The notes under the pieces were generated by a model. The model did not search any database. It was not told the origin of the DNA and was given only the letters and a program-made list of their open reading frames with translations. Of a stretch of DNA of 64,000 bases, positions 41,842-52,610 are shown piece after piece. Each line of letters starts with the position of its first letter. The first letter of the stretch is position 1. This DNA is from Methylomonas subterranea (GTDB taxonomy: Bacteria > Pseudomonadota > Gammaproteobacteria > Methylococcales > Methylomonadaceae), in NCBI RefSeq assembly GCF_024505185.1, contig NZ_JANIBJ010000013.1, positions 1 through 64,000 on the forward strand, in the 5' to 3' direction. A program made the translations under genes and the position numbers.

Positions 41842-43295
41842 AATTAAGCCAATTACTGACATCCATTGCCGACATACGCCAAGATTGCGAGATCGCGGGT
41901 TTGTGCCTGGATAGCCGAAAAGTCTCCGCGGGCGACCTGTTTATCGCCGTGAACGGAGCCTTGCGGCATGGCTTGCAACACGCCCCGCAAGCGCTCGAGC
42001 GGGGTGCGGCTGCGGTCATTTACGACCCGGCGGGCATTGACGATGCCGGGTTGGCAAGAGCCGAATTCATCCCAATTGCCAACTTAAGCCGGCAATTGGG
42101 CGAGATAGCGGCACGCTTTTATGACCGGCCCTCGCAAAAACTGGATGTGATCGGCATCACCGGCACCAACGGTAAAACCACGTGCAGCCAATTGGTGGCC
42201 CAAGCCCTTGCAAACTGCGGCGTGATCGGCACCTTGGGCTGGGGTGAGCCCGGTCAATTGAACGACACCGTCAACACCACGCCGGACGCTCTGGCGGTGC
42301 AGCGGATCCTGGGGACCTTGGCGGGCCAGGGTAAAAAAACGGTGGTCATGGAAGTATCCTCGCACGGTCTGGAACAAGGTCGGGTCAACGCGGTTGAATT
42401 CAAGGGCGCCGTATTTACCAATCTGAGCCGCGATCATCTGGATTATCACGGCACCATGCAGGCTTATCTGCGAGCCAAACTGGCGCTGTTCAAATATCCG
42501 ACTCTGCAATTCGCGGTGGTCAACCTGGACGACGATAGCAGCGAAGCCGTGCTGGAAACCTTGCCGCGTCACGTCAAATGCTGGGGTTTCAGCATAGCCG
42601 GGCGGCAAGTGGCGCGGGTGGAATGCATCGAATCCCTTAACGTACGGCATAGTGCCGCGGGCATCCAATTTGACGCGCACTGGGCCGGACAGTGCGCGCG
42701 GGCCACAACCGAAGTGGTTGGCGCTTTCAATCTGCAAAACGTGCTGACGGTGTTATGTGTGTTATTGGCGTTGGATTGGCCCTTCGACAAGGCTGTTGCG
42801 CAACTGGCGTGCTTAAAGGCCGTCAGCGGCCGAATGGAAGCGTTCGGTGGAGCCGGTAAACCGGCTGTGATTGTGGATTACGCTCATACGCCGGATGCGC
42901 TGGAAAAGCTACTGCGGGCGGCCAGGGGTCCCGGTGAATTATGGGCGGTATTCGGCTGCGGCGGCGATCGCGATAAAGGCAAACGCCCCTTAATGGGCAG
43001 GATTGCGGAAACCTACGCCGATCATGTGGTCGTCACCGACGACAATCCGCGCTCGGAAGATTCGGCGGCGATTGTCCGGGATATCGTATCCGGTTGTTCG
43101 AGCAACAAGATCAGTATTATTTACGACAGAAATACAGCGATAAACACAGTGATACAGCAAGCAAACCCGACCGACTGCGTGGTTATCGCCGGCAAGGGCC
43201 ATGAAAATTATCAGGAGATCAAGGGCGTCAAAATTCCGTTTAGCGATCAGGCCGTGGTGACCCAAGCCCTGGCCGCGTGGAGTCCGACGGCATGA
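41838..43295 (+). CDS. murE: UDP-MurNAc-L-Ala-D-Glu:meso-DAP ligase MurE
   Basis: The 485-aa Mur ligase has the N-terminal UDP domain (DSRKVSAGDLFIAVNGALRHG), ATP loop ITGTNGKTTCSQLV (about residues 106-119), central KKTVVMEVSSHGLEQGRV and the C-terminal DDNPRSEDSAAIV. The DNPR sequence is the hallmark for meso-diaminopimelate specificity, as expected of a Gram-negative. It adds the third residue of the peptide stem. It overlaps ftsI and murF by four bases each. Confidence 0.95.
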   Translation: MKLSQLLTSIADIRQDCEIAGLCLDSRKVSAGDLFIAVNGALRHGLQHAPQALERGAAAVIYDPAGIDDAGLARAEFIPIANLSRQLGEIAARFYDRPSQKLDVIGITGTNGKTTCSQLVAQALANCGVIGTLGWGEPGQLNDTVNTTPDALAVQRILGTLAGQGKKTVVMEVSSHGLEQGRVNAVEFKGAVFTNLSRDHLDYHGTMQAYLRAKLALFKYPTLQFAVVNLDDDSSEAVLETLPRHVKCWGFSIAGRQVARVECIESLNVRHSAAGIQFDAHWAGQCARATTEVVGAFNLQNVLTVLCVLLALDWPFDKAVAQLACLKAVSGRMEAFGGAGKPAVIVDYAHTPDALEKLLRAARGPGELWAVFGCGGDRDKGKRPLMGRIAETYADHVVVTDDNPRSEDSAAIVRDIVSGCSSNKISIIYDRNTAINTVIQQANPTDCVVIAGKGHENYQEIKGVKIPFSDQAVVTQALAAWSPTA

Positions 43296-44659
43296 ATTTA
43301 ACCCTCGATGAAATTGCCCAAGCCGTGCAAGGCCAAGCCACGGCTGAAAATGTGTCCGTCGAAGGCGTCGGAATCGACACCCGCACGCTTAAATCGGGCG
43401 AACTGTATGTTGCCATCAAGGGCCGCCAATTCGACGGTCACGCGTTTTGTGACCAAGCCCATGACGCCGGCGCCCGCGCTTTATTGGTGAGCGAAGCCGT
43501 TGCCAGTCCGCTGCCGCAAATAAGGGTAGCCGATACACGACTGGCCCTGGCTAAACTGGCGGGTTACTGGCGCAACAAAATGCCGGTAAAGATCGCCGGC
43601 GTCACCGGCAGCAACGGCAAAACCAGCGTCAAGGAAATGCTGGCGGCCATCTTCGCCACGCAAGGCAATACCCTGTATACCCAGGGCAATTTGAACAACG
43701 ACATCGGCGTACCCTTGACCTTGCTGCGCCTGAACGACAGCCACCGCTACGCCGTGATTGAAATGGGTGCCAATCATCCCGGCGAAATTGCCTTTAGCAG
43801 TCGCTACGCCCGGGCCGATGTCAGTGTCATCACCAATGTGGGACGGGCGCATATTGAAGGTTTCGGCGACACCCTCGGCGTTGCCAACACCAAGGCCGAA
43901 ATCATCGAAAACCTGGGATCGCGCGGCGTGGCTGTCTTGCCTCGGGACGACGCATTTTACGATTTCTGGCTCAGCCAAAAGGTCGGCGGTCGCCGCAGCG
44001 TGAGTTTCGGCTTCTCCGCCGCCGCCGACCTACGGGCCGAAAACATCCAATCCAGCTTGACGGCCCAAGGCTTTAGCACGCAATTCGATTTGGTGACTCA
44101 GGCCAAAACCGAAACCATGCGTTTGAATCTGGCCGGCGCCCACAATGTTAAAAACGCCTTGGCCGCCGCCGCCGTGGCCATGCAATTCGGCATTGGCTTG
44201 TCCGATATTCGGCGTGGCCTGGAGCAAATGCGGCCCGTAACGGGGCGCATGCAGGCCTTGTTGGGGCGCAAGGGCAACATCGTCATCGACGATACCTATA
44301 ACGCAAATCCGGATTCCTTGAAAGCGGCGTTGGACGCCAGCAGCCATGAGCATAAGCCGCTTTGGCTGGCCTTGGGCGCGTTCGGCGAACTCGGCCCGCA
44401 AAGTTCGGCCATTCATGCGGAATTGGGCGAACTGATCAGGACCGGCCGGGTTGAGCGATTGTTCGCGACCGGTGAATTGGCCAAGCATACCGTGAAGGCT
44501 TTCGGCGAGGGCGGCCGGTTTTTCGACAGCCGGACCGCATTGATTGACTGCCTGAGCCAGGAAGCGACCGGCAAGGAAATCATTATAATCAAAGGCTCGC
44601 GCGCGCAAAAAATGGAACAGGTAGTAGCGGCGCTGGTAGACAATTTCAGAGCGGCATAA
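43292..44659 (+). CDS. murF: UDP-MurNAc-tripeptide:D-Ala-D-Ala ligase MurF
   Basis: The start ATG at 43292 overlaps the murE stop (ATGA); a frame opens 15 bp upstream but lacks support. The 455-aa protein has ATP loop [15 protein letters not shown] (about residues 107-121), the ligase motif [12 protein letters not shown] and the C-terminal [16 protein letters not shown]. It adds D-Ala-D-Ala, completing the UDP-MurNAc-pentapeptide. It has a single-base overlap with mraY. Confidence 0.95.
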   Translation: MNLTLDEIAQAVQGQATAENVSVEGVGIDTRTLKSGELYVAIKGRQFDGHAFCDQAHDAGARALLVSEAVASPLPQIRVADTRLALAKLAGYWRNKMPVKIAGVTGSNGKTSVKEMLAAIFATQGNTLYTQGNLNNDIGVPLTLLRLNDSHRYAVIEMGANHPGEIAFSSRYARADVSVITNVGRAHIEGFGDTLGVANTKAEIIENLGSRGVAVLPRDDAFYDFWLSQKVGGRRSVSFGFSAAADLRAENIQSSLTAQGFSTQFDLVTQAKTETMRLNLAGAHNVKNALAAAAVAMQFGIGLSDIRRGLEQMRPVTGRMQALLGRKGNIVIDDTYNANPDSLKAALDASSHEHKPLWLALGAFGELGPQSSAIHAELGELIRTGRVERLFATGELAKHTVKAFGEGGRFFDSRTALIDCLSQEATGKEIIIIKGSRAQKMEQVVAALVDNFRAA

Positions 44660-45741
44660 TGTTACTTTTACTGGCGGATTATTTGACGAATTTGGATAGC
44701 GGCTTCAGGGTTCTGCGCTATCTGACCTTTAGAGCCATTTTGGGCGTGCTGAGCGCGCTGACCATAGCATTGGTGATCGGCCCGGCCGTGATCGAAAAGC
44801 TGACCCGCAAAAAAATCGGTCAAAGCGTGCGCGATGACGGCCCGCAAAGCCACTTTTCCAAGTCCGGTACGCCCACCATGGGCGGCGCCATGATTTTGTT
44901 TTCGGTGGCAATCAGTACCTTGTTATGCGCGGATTTGAGCAACCGTTACATCTGGGTGGTCTTGCTGGTTACGCTGGCGCACGGCGTCATCGGTTTTATC
45001 GACGATTACAAAAAAGTGCTGCTAGGCAACAGCGACGGTTTGTCGGCCAAAGCCAAATACTTTTGGCAATCCGTTGTTGCGTTGGGAGCCGCCGTTTATC
45101 TGTATAACACTACCCAGGTGGCCGCGGAGACTCAGTTTATAGTGCCGTTTTTCAAAAACGTCTCCTTGGACATGGGTTGGGGTTATATCGTGCTGACCTA
45201 TTTCGTCATCGTCGGCTCCAGTAACGCGGTCAATCTGACCGACGGTCTGGACGGACTGGCCATCATGCCGACGGTGATGATCGCGGCCGCGCTGGCCATT
45301 TTCGCCTATCTTTCCGGTCACGTTAATTTTTCGCAATATCTGGCCATTCCGCATATTCCCAAAGCCGGCGAGTTGGTGGTGTTCTGCGCCGCGCTGGTGG
45401 GTTCCGGACTGGGATTTTTATGGTTTAACACTTACCCGGCCATGGTATTCATGGGCGACGTCGGCGCGCTGGCCCTGGGAGCGGCGCTGGGTATCGTGGC
45501 TGTGCTGGTCCGGCAGGAAGTGGTTTTGGTCATCATGGGCGGTATTTTCGTGGTGGAAACCATTTCCGTGATCATTCAGGTCGGCTCCTACAAAACCCGT
45601 AAAAAACGGGTGTTTTTAATGGCGCCCATTCATCACCATTACGAGCTGAAAGGTTGGCCGGAGCCACGCATCATCGTGCGTTTCTGGATCATCTCGGTGA
45701 TTTTGGTGCTGATCGGCCTGGCCACCCTGAAGTTGAGATAA
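44659..45741 (+). CDS. mraY: Phospho-MurNAc-pentapeptide translocase MraY
   Basis: The 360-aa polytopic enzyme has about 10 membrane segments. Family signatures include [18 protein letters not shown], the catalytic aspartates in GFIDDYKKV and [13 protein letters not shown], and [19 protein letters not shown] close to the C-terminus. It transfers phospho-MurNAc-pentapeptide to undecaprenyl phosphate, giving lipid I. It follows murF with a one-base overlap and precedes murD by 2 bp. Confidence 0.95.
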   Translation: MLLLLADYLTNLDSGFRVLRYLTFRAILGVLSALTIALVIGPAVIEKLTRKKIGQSVRDDGPQSHFSKSGTPTMGGAMILFSVAISTLLCADLSNRYIWVVLLVTLAHGVIGFIDDYKKVLLGNSDGLSAKAKYFWQSVVALGAAVYLYNTTQVAAETQFIVPFFKNVSLDMGWGYIVLTYFVIVGSSNAVNLTDGLDGLAIMPTVMIAAALAIFAYLSGHVNFSQYLAIPHIPKAGELVVFCAALVGSGLGFLWFNTYPAMVFMGDVGALALGAALGIVAVLVRQEVVLVIMGGIFVVETISVIIQVGSYKTRKKRVFLMAPIHHHYELKGWPEPRIIVRFWIISVILVLIGLATLKLR

Positions 45742-45743
45742 GT

Positions 45744-47108
45744 ATGACTAGCGACACCTTCCTCGGCGCGGTAAACACCCGTTTCAAGCTGGACCCGGCC
45801 AATGCCCGCCTGCTGATCGTAGGTCTGGGCGCGACCGGCTATTCGGCCGCGCAATTTTTACAGCAAACCCCGATCAAATTCGCCGTCATAGACAGCCGTA
45901 GCCATCCGCCCCAGATCGACTGCTTACGCGAGCAAATGCCGGATGTACCGGTGTTTTCCGGCGGCTTCGACCAGTCTGCGTTTGAAGTGGCCACCCATCT
46001 GTTGGTCAGCCCCGGCGTGTCCTTGAATGAGAAAGCCATTCTTAAAGCCATGCGCGCGGGCGTGACGGTGATCAGCGATATCGACTTGTTCGCCTGCGCC
46101 ACGGATAAACCCATCATTGCCATCACCGGTTCCAACGGTAAAAGTACCGTCACCACCATGTTGGGCGAAATGGGTAATGCGGCTGGCTTGAGAACGGCCA
46201 TTGGCGGCAACCTGGGTACGCCCGCGCTGGATTTGTTGCAGCAGGATGCGGACTTATATGTCCTGGAATTGTCAAGTTTTCAATTGGAGCGCACGTCCGC
46301 GCTGAACGCCGCCGCCGCTACCGTCCTGAATCTGAGCGCAGACCATCTGGACAGGCATGCAAACATGTCGGGCTATGCCCAAGAAAAGCAGCGTATATTC
46401 CGTGGCGACGGCGCCATGATCCTGAATGCCGACGACCCCATGGTTATGGCCATGCTGGAAGCGGACCGCACTCATTTCAGCTTTTCCGTGCGCCGGCCGG
46501 CCGATTTCTATCTGCGGCGCGGCGATAGCGATTGCTTGATGTTTAAGGATGAGGTAATGATGAGCGCCGACGAGCTGAATCTGGAAGGCAGCCATAACAT
46601 CGCCAATGCCTTGGCCTCGCTGGCCTTGGGACACGCAGTCGGTCTTGATATGAACGCCATGTGCCGGGCACTGAGAAAATTCAAGGGCTTGCCGCACCGC
46701 ATGCAAAAAGTCGCCGAAATTCGCGGCGTGCGCTGGGTCAACGATTCCAAGGCCACCAACATCGGCGCCTGTATAGCGGCCTTGCAGGGCTACGAACGCA
46801 AAGTCATCCTGTTGGCGGGCGGGGACGGCAAGGGCGCCGACATGGCCGAATTGCAAGCTATCGTGCGGGAGAAAACCAAGGCCGTGGTATTGATGGGCAA
46901 GGATGCGGGCTTGATTGATCGGGCATTGGCGCATTGTGTGCCCACCCATTTTGCCGCCAATATGCGGGAAGCCGTGGCCATTGCCGCCCGTCTGGCTGAA
47001 CCGGGCGACAGCGTGTTGCTGTCGCCCGCCTGCGCCAGCCTGGATCAATACAAAAGTTATGTCGATCGCGGCAATCAATTCGCTCAAGCGGTGTTGGAGT
47101 TGTCCTAA
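45744..47108 (+). CDS. murD: UDP-MurNAc-L-Ala:D-Glu ligase MurD
   Basis: The start ATG at 45744 gives 454 aa beginning MTSDTFLGAVNTRFKLDP; the same frame opens earlier at 45654 inside mraY and was rejected. The protein has a Rossmann-like start (LLIVGLGATGYSAAQFL), ATP loop AITGSNGKSTVTTMLG and the C-terminal RWVNDSKATNIGACIAAL. It adds D-glutamate to the nucleotide precursor. The stop overlaps the ftsW start. Confidence 0.95.
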   Translation: MTSDTFLGAVNTRFKLDPANARLLIVGLGATGYSAAQFLQQTPIKFAVIDSRSHPPQIDCLREQMPDVPVFSGGFDQSAFEVATHLLVSPGVSLNEKAILKAMRAGVTVISDIDLFACATDKPIIAITGSNGKSTVTTMLGEMGNAAGLRTAIGGNLGTPALDLLQQDADLYVLELSSFQLERTSALNAAAATVLNLSADHLDRHANMSGYAQEKQRIFRGDGAMILNADDPMVMAMLEADRTHFSFSVRRPADFYLRRGDSDCLMFKDEVMMSADELNLEGSHNIANALASLALGHAVGLDMNAMCRALRKFKGLPHRMQKVAEIRGVRWVNDSKATNIGACIAALQGYERKVILLAGGDGKGADMAELQAIVREKTKAVVLMGKDAGLIDRALAHCVPTHFAANMREAVAIAARLAEPGDSVLLSPACASLDQYKSYVDRGNQFAQAVLELS

Positions 47109-48274
47109 TGAGCGTCCCGGCCCCTAAACCGCGTCCAAATCAACGCTATCACATAGACGCCACCCTGCTGACCACGTGTTTGTGTTTGCTGGGTGTCGGT
47201 TTCGTGATGGTGGCGTCGTCATCCATGCACTTGGGGGTAAAAATGGCCGACGACGTGTCTTATTACCCTTTCAAGCAACTGGTGCACATCATCCTGGGCC
47301 TGATGTTTGCCGCCTTTGTGTTGGCTGTGCCAATGAAGCAATGGCAAAAGATAGGCCAGCCCCTGTTCATCGTCGGTTTGGTATTGCTATTGGTGGTGTT
47401 GATACCCGGCGTCGGCGTCAAGGTCAACGGCAGTACCCGTTGGCTGTCGTTGATGGGATTGCGGATACAGGTTTCGGAAGTGATGAAATTCATTTCCGTG
47501 ATTTATATGGCCGGCTACATTACCCGCCATGGCGAACATGTGCGGCACTCCATCTTCGGCCTGCTGCGGCCGTTAATGCTGTTGTCGGTAGCCAGTGTGC
47601 TGCTGCTGCTGGAACCGGATTTCGGTTCCGCCGTGGTGATACTAATTATCGCCATGGGCATGATGTTTTTGGGCGGCGCGCGCCTGTCGCCGTTCGTGGC
47701 GCTGGTGGGATTGGTGTCCGCCGCCGCGGTGATACTGGCCTATGCCTCGCCTTACCGCTTGAAACGCATCACCGGCTTCATCAACCCCTGGGAGCATGCC
47801 AGGGACAGCGGCTACCAGCTGACACAGGCCTTGATTTCCTTCGGTCGCGGCGAAGTGTCCGGTGTCGGTCTGGGAAATGGATTGCAAAAACTGTTCTATC
47901 TGCCGGAGGCGCATACCGACTTTTTATTCTCGGTGTTGGGCGAAGAGTTGGGATTGATCGGCGTTGTCATGGTGATCGCCTTGTTCACGACCCTGGTGGT
48001 ACGCGGCTTCAGTATCGGCGAACAAGCCGAGGCGGCGGGAGAGCGTTTTTCCGCCTTGGTCGCTTACGGACTGGTGATCTGGTTCGGTTTTCAGGCTTTT
48101 GTGAACATGGGCGTGAACATGGGCATACTGCCCACCAAGGGTCTGACCCTGCCGCTGATGAGTTATGGCGGCGGCAGCATGATCATCATGTGCGGCGCCA
48201 TGGCCGTGTTGTTTCGCATTCATTACGAAGTGACGGAATTGCATAAAAGCAATGTCAAGGGCTTGCCGAGATGA
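47108..48274 (+). CDS. ftsW: Septal peptidoglycan glycosyltransferase FtsW
   Basis: The 388-aa SEDS protein has about 10 predicted membrane segments. SEDS signatures are GSTRWLSLMGLRIQVSEVMK, the LLEPDFGSAVVI motif with its essential aspartate, QLTQALISFGRGEVSGVGLGNG and the C-terminal PTKGLTLPLMSYGGGS. It polymerises septal murein with FtsI. It lies after murD and overlaps murG by four bases. Confidence 0.95.
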   Translation: MSVPAPKPRPNQRYHIDATLLTTCLCLLGVGFVMVASSSMHLGVKMADDVSYYPFKQLVHIILGLMFAAFVLAVPMKQWQKIGQPLFIVGLVLLLVVLIPGVGVKVNGSTRWLSLMGLRIQVSEVMKFISVIYMAGYITRHGEHVRHSIFGLLRPLMLLSVASVLLLLEPDFGSAVVILIIAMGMMFLGGARLSPFVALVGLVSAAAVILAYASPYRLKRITGFINPWEHARDSGYQLTQALISFGRGEVSGVGLGNGLQKLFYLPEAHTDFLFSVLGEELGLIGVVMVIALFTTLVVRGFSIGEQAEAAGERFSALVAYGLVIWFGFQAFVNMGVNMGILPTKGLTLPLMSYGGGSMIIMCGAMAVLFRIHYEVTELHKSNVKGLPR

Positions 48275-49344
48275 GCGCGCGCATACCCGCAATCGTCATC
48301 ATGGCCGGCGGCACCGGCGGTCACGTGTTTCCGGCCCTGGCGGTCGCCGAGGAAATGCGCGCGCGCGGCTGGCGAGTCAGCTGGCTGGGCACGCAAAAAG
48401 GCCTGGAGAGCAGAGTGGTGCCCGCCAACGGTTTCGACATCGACTGGCTGTCGGTGTCCGGCCTGCGCGGAAAAGGACTGTTCTCGAAACTGGGAGCGGT
48501 GCTTCGCCTGCTGCAAGCCTGCCTACAGGCCCGGCGTATTTTGCGGCAACGCCGGCCCGATGTGGTGCTGGGCATGGGCGGCTTCGTGGCCGGACCCGGC
48601 GGCTTGATGGCTAAATGGCTGGGGCTGCCGCTGGTGGTACACGAGCAAAACCGCATACCCGGCACCACCAACCGCTGGCTGGTCAAATTGGCCGCCAGCA
48701 AGGTTCTGGAAGCCTTTCCCGCCAGCTTTCCCGCCGAGGTGGGTGCAATTTGCACGGGCAATCCCCTGCGCCGGGCTTTTATGGACGCGCCGGAAAGAAC
48801 CGCCTGGACGCCGAAAAGCGGGCGCGCCTTGCGAGTCTTGGTATTGGGCGGCAGCCAGGGCGCCAAAGTCCTGAACGATACGGTACCGGAAGCGCTGGCA
48901 GGCCCTAGCGGCTTAGAAATCAAGCACCAGACCGGCGATGCCATGCGGGCCGAAGTAAACGACCGCTACCAAAACTTAGGCGTAAACGCCGAGGTTTGCG
49001 CGTTTATCGACGATATGGCCTCGGCCTATCGCTGGGCGGATTTAATCGTTTGCCGCGCCGGAGCGATGACGGTCAGCGAGGTGGCCGCCAGCGGCTTGCC
49101 GGCCATTTTCGTCCCCCTGTTGCATGCCATAGACGATCACCAGACCGCCAACGCCCGCTTTCTGACCGAAGCCGGCGCAGCCTTGCTGTTACCGCAACCC
49201 GAATTGAATGTTAGCAATTTGCGCAAATTAATGACCCAAGCCATGACCTCATTACCCATGATGAGCCAAGCCGCCCAAAAACAGGCCAAGCTGCATGCAT
49301 GCCAAACCGTAGCCGACATCTGCGCGGCCGAGGCGGCATTATGA
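48271..49344 (+). CDS. murG: Lipid II synthase MurG (GT28)
   Basis: The 357-aa glycosyltransferase adds GlcNAc to lipid I at the inner face of the membrane. Visible motifs are [19 protein letters not shown] (N-terminal glycine-rich loop), [28 protein letters not shown] and [17 protein letters not shown], with the UDP-GlcNAc region [20 protein letters not shown]. It starts in the ftsW stop (ATGA) and ends in the murC start (ATGA). Confidence 0.95.
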   Translation: MSARIPAIVIMAGGTGGHVFPALAVAEEMRARGWRVSWLGTQKGLESRVVPANGFDIDWLSVSGLRGKGLFSKLGAVLRLLQACLQARRILRQRRPDVVLGMGGFVAGPGGLMAKWLGLPLVVHEQNRIPGTTNRWLVKLAASKVLEAFPASFPAEVGAICTGNPLRRAFMDAPERTAWTPKSGRALRVLVLGGSQGAKVLNDTVPEALAGPSGLEIKHQTGDAMRAEVNDRYQNLGVNAEVCAFIDDMASAYRWADLIVCRAGAMTVSEVAASGLPAIFVPLLHAIDDHQTANARFLTEAGAALLLPQPELNVSNLRKLMTQAMTSLPMMSQAAQKQAKLHACQTVADICAAEAAL

Positions 49345-50789
49345 ACAGACCCGACATACATCCGGCCCACGCGCTCGGCAGCATCGATAAAATCCATTTC
49401 GTCGGCATTGGCGGCACCGGCATGAGCGGCATTGCCGAAGTGTTGTCCAATCTGGGTTACAGCGTTTCCGGCTCGGATATCAAGGCTTCCCCGGTGACCG
49501 ACCGCTTGGAGGCCATGGGCGTAACCGTCTATTTCGGCCACACGGCCGCCAACGTGGCCGATGTGGACGTGGTGGTAACCTCCACCGCCGTGGACCGCAA
49601 AAATCCGGAAATCACCGCTGCTTATGCCAACCGAATTCCGGTGATTCCGCGCGCGGAAATGCTGGCCGAACTGATGCGTTTCCGTTTCGGCATCGCGGTG
49701 GCCGGTACTCACGGTAAAACCACCACCACCAGCCTGACCACCATGATGCTGGCGGAAGGCGGCCTGGATCCGACCTTCGTGATCGGCGGCCGCCTGAACA
49801 GCGCCGGCGCCAACGCCAAGCTGGGTTTGGGCAAATATCTGGTGGCCGAAGCCGACGAAAGCGACGCCTCCTTCCTGTTTCTGCAGCCCATGATGTCCGT
49901 CGTCACCAATATCGACCAGGACCATATGGAAACCTACGGCGGCAGTTACAGCAAGCTGAAGGACACCTTTCTGAAATTTCTGCACCAGCTGCCGTTTTAC
50001 GGTTTGGCGGTGTTGTGCGTCGACGATCCCGGCATCAGGGAAATTTTGCCGCTGATTTCCAAACCGGTAAAAACCTACGGCGTCGGCGAAAATGCCGATG
50101 TGCGGGCCATCGACATTCATCAGGACGGATTGCAAACCCATTTCGGCGTTTTGCGTTGGGATGGCCTACCGCCGCTGAAAGTCACCTTGAACTTACCCGG
50201 CTGGCACAACATGCTCAACGCCTTGGCCGCCATTACCATCGCCACCAGCCTGGGCGTGGACGACTCCGCTATTATCAAAAGCCTGGCCGAATTTACCGGC
50301 GTCGGTCGTCGCTTTCAAATCAACGGCGACCTGGAACTGGAGGGCGGCAAGCTGACCCTGGTCGACGATTACGGTCACCATCCGCGCGAATTGGCCGCCA
50401 CTCTGGAAGCCTTGCGCCAAGCTTGGCCGGCGCGGCGCAAGGTGGTGGTGTTTCAGCCGCACCGTTACACCCGCACACGCGATTTGTTCGAGGATTTCGT
50501 CGAGGTACTGTCCGGTGTCGACGTGTTGATTCTGTTGGATGTCTATCCGGCCGGCGAAGCGCCGATCAACGGCGCCGACGGCAAGGCTTTGAGCCGCTCG
50601 ATCCGCGTGCGCGGTCAGGTGGATCCGGTATTCGTACAAAACCGCGACGACTTGCCGACCATTCTGGCCGGCATCGTGCAAAAAGACGACGTGATTTTGA
50701 CCATGGGCGCCGGCAATGTCGGCCAGATAGCCGCCGAGCTGCCGCAAAAACTGCGGGACGCGCTGGCCTCGCTGAGGGTATCGGCATGA
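49341..50789 (+). CDS. murC: UDP-MurNAc:L-alanine ligase MurC
   Basis: The start ATG at 49341 gives 482 aa beginning [17 protein letters not shown]; a longer frame (49299) overlaps murG and lacks support. The N-terminal [19 protein letters not shown] is followed by the ATP loop [18 protein letters not shown] (about 123-140), [10 protein letters not shown] and [18 protein letters not shown]. It adds the first amino acid of the stem peptide. The stop overlaps the murB start. Confidence 0.95.
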   Translation: MNRPDIHPAHALGSIDKIHFVGIGGTGMSGIAEVLSNLGYSVSGSDIKASPVTDRLEAMGVTVYFGHTAANVADVDVVVTSTAVDRKNPEITAAYANRIPVIPRAEMLAELMRFRFGIAVAGTHGKTTTTSLTTMMLAEGGLDPTFVIGGRLNSAGANAKLGLGKYLVAEADESDASFLFLQPMMSVVTNIDQDHMETYGGSYSKLKDTFLKFLHQLPFYGLAVLCVDDPGIREILPLISKPVKTYGVGENADVRAIDIHQDGLQTHFGVLRWDGLPPLKVTLNLPGWHNMLNALAAITIATSLGVDDSAIIKSLAEFTGVGRRFQINGDLELEGGKLTLVDDYGHHPRELAATLEALRQAWPARRKVVVFQPHRYTRTRDLFEDFVEVLSGVDVLILLDVYPAGEAPINGADGKALSRSIRVRGQVDPVFVQNRDDLPTILAGIVQKDDVILTMGAGNVGQIAAELPQKLRDALASLRVSA

Positions 50790-51676
50790 TGGCGGAAGCG
50801 GCCTACAGAGGCACCCTGCTCAACAATGAGCCCTTGGCCAAATACACCAGCTGGCGGGTCGGCGGTCCGGCGCAACGGATGTATCTACCGGAAGACAAGG
50901 CCGACCTGATAGCGTTTATTGCCGGCCTGCCCGAGGACGAACCCTTGGTCTGGATAGGTCTGGGCAGCAATTTATTGGTCCGGGACGGCGGCATTCGCGG
51001 CACGGTTATCAATACCCGCGGACGCTTAAAAGACATGCGTTTGATCGATTCCGCGCGGGTTTACGTCGAAGCCGGCGTGCCTTGCGCCCATGTGGCGCGG
51101 TTTTGCAGCGATTTGGGCTTGACAGGCGCGGAATTTCTGGCCGGCATTCCCGGTACCATGGGCGGCGCGCTGAAAATGAACGCCGGCGCCTTCGGCGGCG
51201 AAACCTGGGGCATAGTCGACCGGGTGGAGATGATCAACCCGCGGGGCGAGGTGGTCGCCCGCGGCAAACAGGAATTCGACGTGGCTTACCGCTCGGTGAA
51301 AGGCCTGGAAAACGAATGGTTTCTGTCGGCCGAGTTGCAATTGCAAAAAGGCAACAGCGAAACCAGTCAGCAACATATCAAGGCCCTGCTGGAAAAACGC
51401 AACGCCAGCCAGCCGACCAATAAGCCAACCTGCGGCTCGGTGTTCAAGAATCCGCCCGGCGACTTCGCCGCCCGCCTGATCGAGGCTTGCGGCCTGAAGG
51501 GATACGCGGTCGGCGGCGCGGTGGTGTCGGAAAAACACGCCAATTTTATCGAGAATCGCGGCAACGCCACCGCCGTGGATATTGAAGCCTTGATCGAACA
51601 TATTCAAACCCGGGTACACAATCAATTCGGGATAGCTTTACAAACCGAGGTTTGCCGGATGGGTGACAAAGCATGA
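50786..51676 (+). CDS. murB: UDP-N-acetylenolpyruvoylglucosamine reductase MurB
   Basis: The ATG at 50786 overlaps the murC stop (ATGATGG), giving 296 aa starting [20 protein letters not shown]. It has an FAD-binding start ([20 protein letters not shown]), the LIWIGLGSN-like [18 protein letters not shown] and the C-terminal [20 protein letters not shown]. The active-site serine lies in the GSVFKNP segment of the type I enzymes. It makes UDP-MurNAc from the enolpyruvyl ether. It ends in the ddl start with a four-base overlap. Confidence 0.94.
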   Translation: MMAEAAYRGTLLNNEPLAKYTSWRVGGPAQRMYLPEDKADLIAFIAGLPEDEPLVWIGLGSNLLVRDGGIRGTVINTRGRLKDMRLIDSARVYVEAGVPCAHVARFCSDLGLTGAEFLAGIPGTMGGALKMNAGAFGGETWGIVDRVEMINPRGEVVARGKQEFDVAYRSVKGLENEWFLSAELQLQKGNSETSQQHIKALLEKRNASQPTNKPTCGSVFKNPPGDFAARLIEACGLKGYAVGGAVVSEKHANFIENRGNATAVDIEALIEHIQTRVHNQFGIALQTEVCRMGDKA

Positions 51677-52608
51677 AACCGTTAACGATTACCGACCCCG
51701 CCGAATTCGGCAAGGTTGCCGTACTGATGGGCGGTAGCGCCGCCGAACGGGAAATTTCCCTGAACAGCGGAAACGCCGTGTTTCAGGCCTTGCGGGAAAG
51801 CGGCATCGATACCGTGGCCGTGGATGTGACCGGCAGTCCAATAGACGCCTTGGCCGGATTAAAGGTCGACCGGGTATTCAATATCATGCATGGCAGGGGC
51901 GGCGAAGACGGGGTATTGCAGGGCGTTCTGCAAGTGATGGGCATACCTTATACCGGCTCCGGCGTGATGGCTTCGGCACTCAGCATGGACAAGCTGCGCA
52001 CCAAATTGTGCTGGCGCGGCATGGGATTGAACACGCCGAAATGGTTTGTGCTGCAAAATCAACAGGACATCGATGCCTGCATGGCCGAACTCGGCTTTCC
52101 GGTAATCGTCAAGCCGGCCCAGGAAGGTTCCAGCATCGGCATGAGCAAGGCCAACACGCGCGAAGAATTGGTCGAGGCCTTACGCTTGGCGCAACAATAT
52201 CGATGCGCCGTTTACGCCGAGCAATGGGTGCAAGGCAGGGAATATACGGTAGGCGTGCTGGCCGATGAAGCGCTGCCCGCCATCCGTCTGGAAACGCCCA
52301 ACGCCTTTTACGATTTCGAAGCCAAATACCGCGCCAGCACCACGCAGTACCACTGCCCCTGCGGGCTGAGCCCCGAGCGCGAGCAACAATTGCGCGAGTT
52401 GGCGCTGACCGCCTGCCGCGGACTGGACGTGCGGGGCTGGGCCAGGGTAGACGTATTCATCGACGACAACGATGTCTCGCAATTGATAGAAGTGAACACC
52501 GTGCCCGGCATGACCGACCATAGTCTGGTGCCCATGGCCGCCAAGGCGGCCGGCGTGGACTTCCGGCAGTTGGCCTGGCGGATTCTGGAAACCAGTTTGG
52601 CGGGCTGA
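51673..52608 (+). CDS. ddl: D-alanine--D-alanine ligase
   Basis: The 311-aa ATP-grasp enzyme has KVAVLMGGSAAEREISLNSG (phosphate loop), HGRGGEDGVLQGVLQVMGIP, FPVIVKPAQEGSSIGMSK and the metal-binding LIEVNTVPGMTDHSLVPMAA. It joins two D-alanines for the pentapeptide. Its location between murB and ftsQ is that of ddlB in Escherichia coli. It overlaps murB by four bases; ftsQ begins two bases after its stop. Confidence 0.94.
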   Translation: MKPLTITDPAEFGKVAVLMGGSAAEREISLNSGNAVFQALRESGIDTVAVDVTGSPIDALAGLKVDRVFNIMHGRGGEDGVLQGVLQVMGIPYTGSGVMASALSMDKLRTKLCWRGMGLNTPKWFVLQNQQDIDACMAELGFPVIVKPAQEGSSIGMSKANTREELVEALRLAQQYRCAVYAEQWVQGREYTVGVLADEALPAIRLETPNAFYDFEAKYRASTTQYHCPCGLSPEREQQLRELALTACRGLDVRGWARVDVFIDDNDVSQLIEVNTVPGMTDHSLVPMAAKAAGVDFRQLAWRILETSLAG

Positions 52609-52610
52609 GG

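Noticed and set aside
46272-47087. 271-codon frame opposite murD
   Set aside because: Antisense shadow without protein features.
49137-50141. 334-codon frame opposite murG and murC
   Set aside because: Overlaps two certain essential genes and has no recognisable family.
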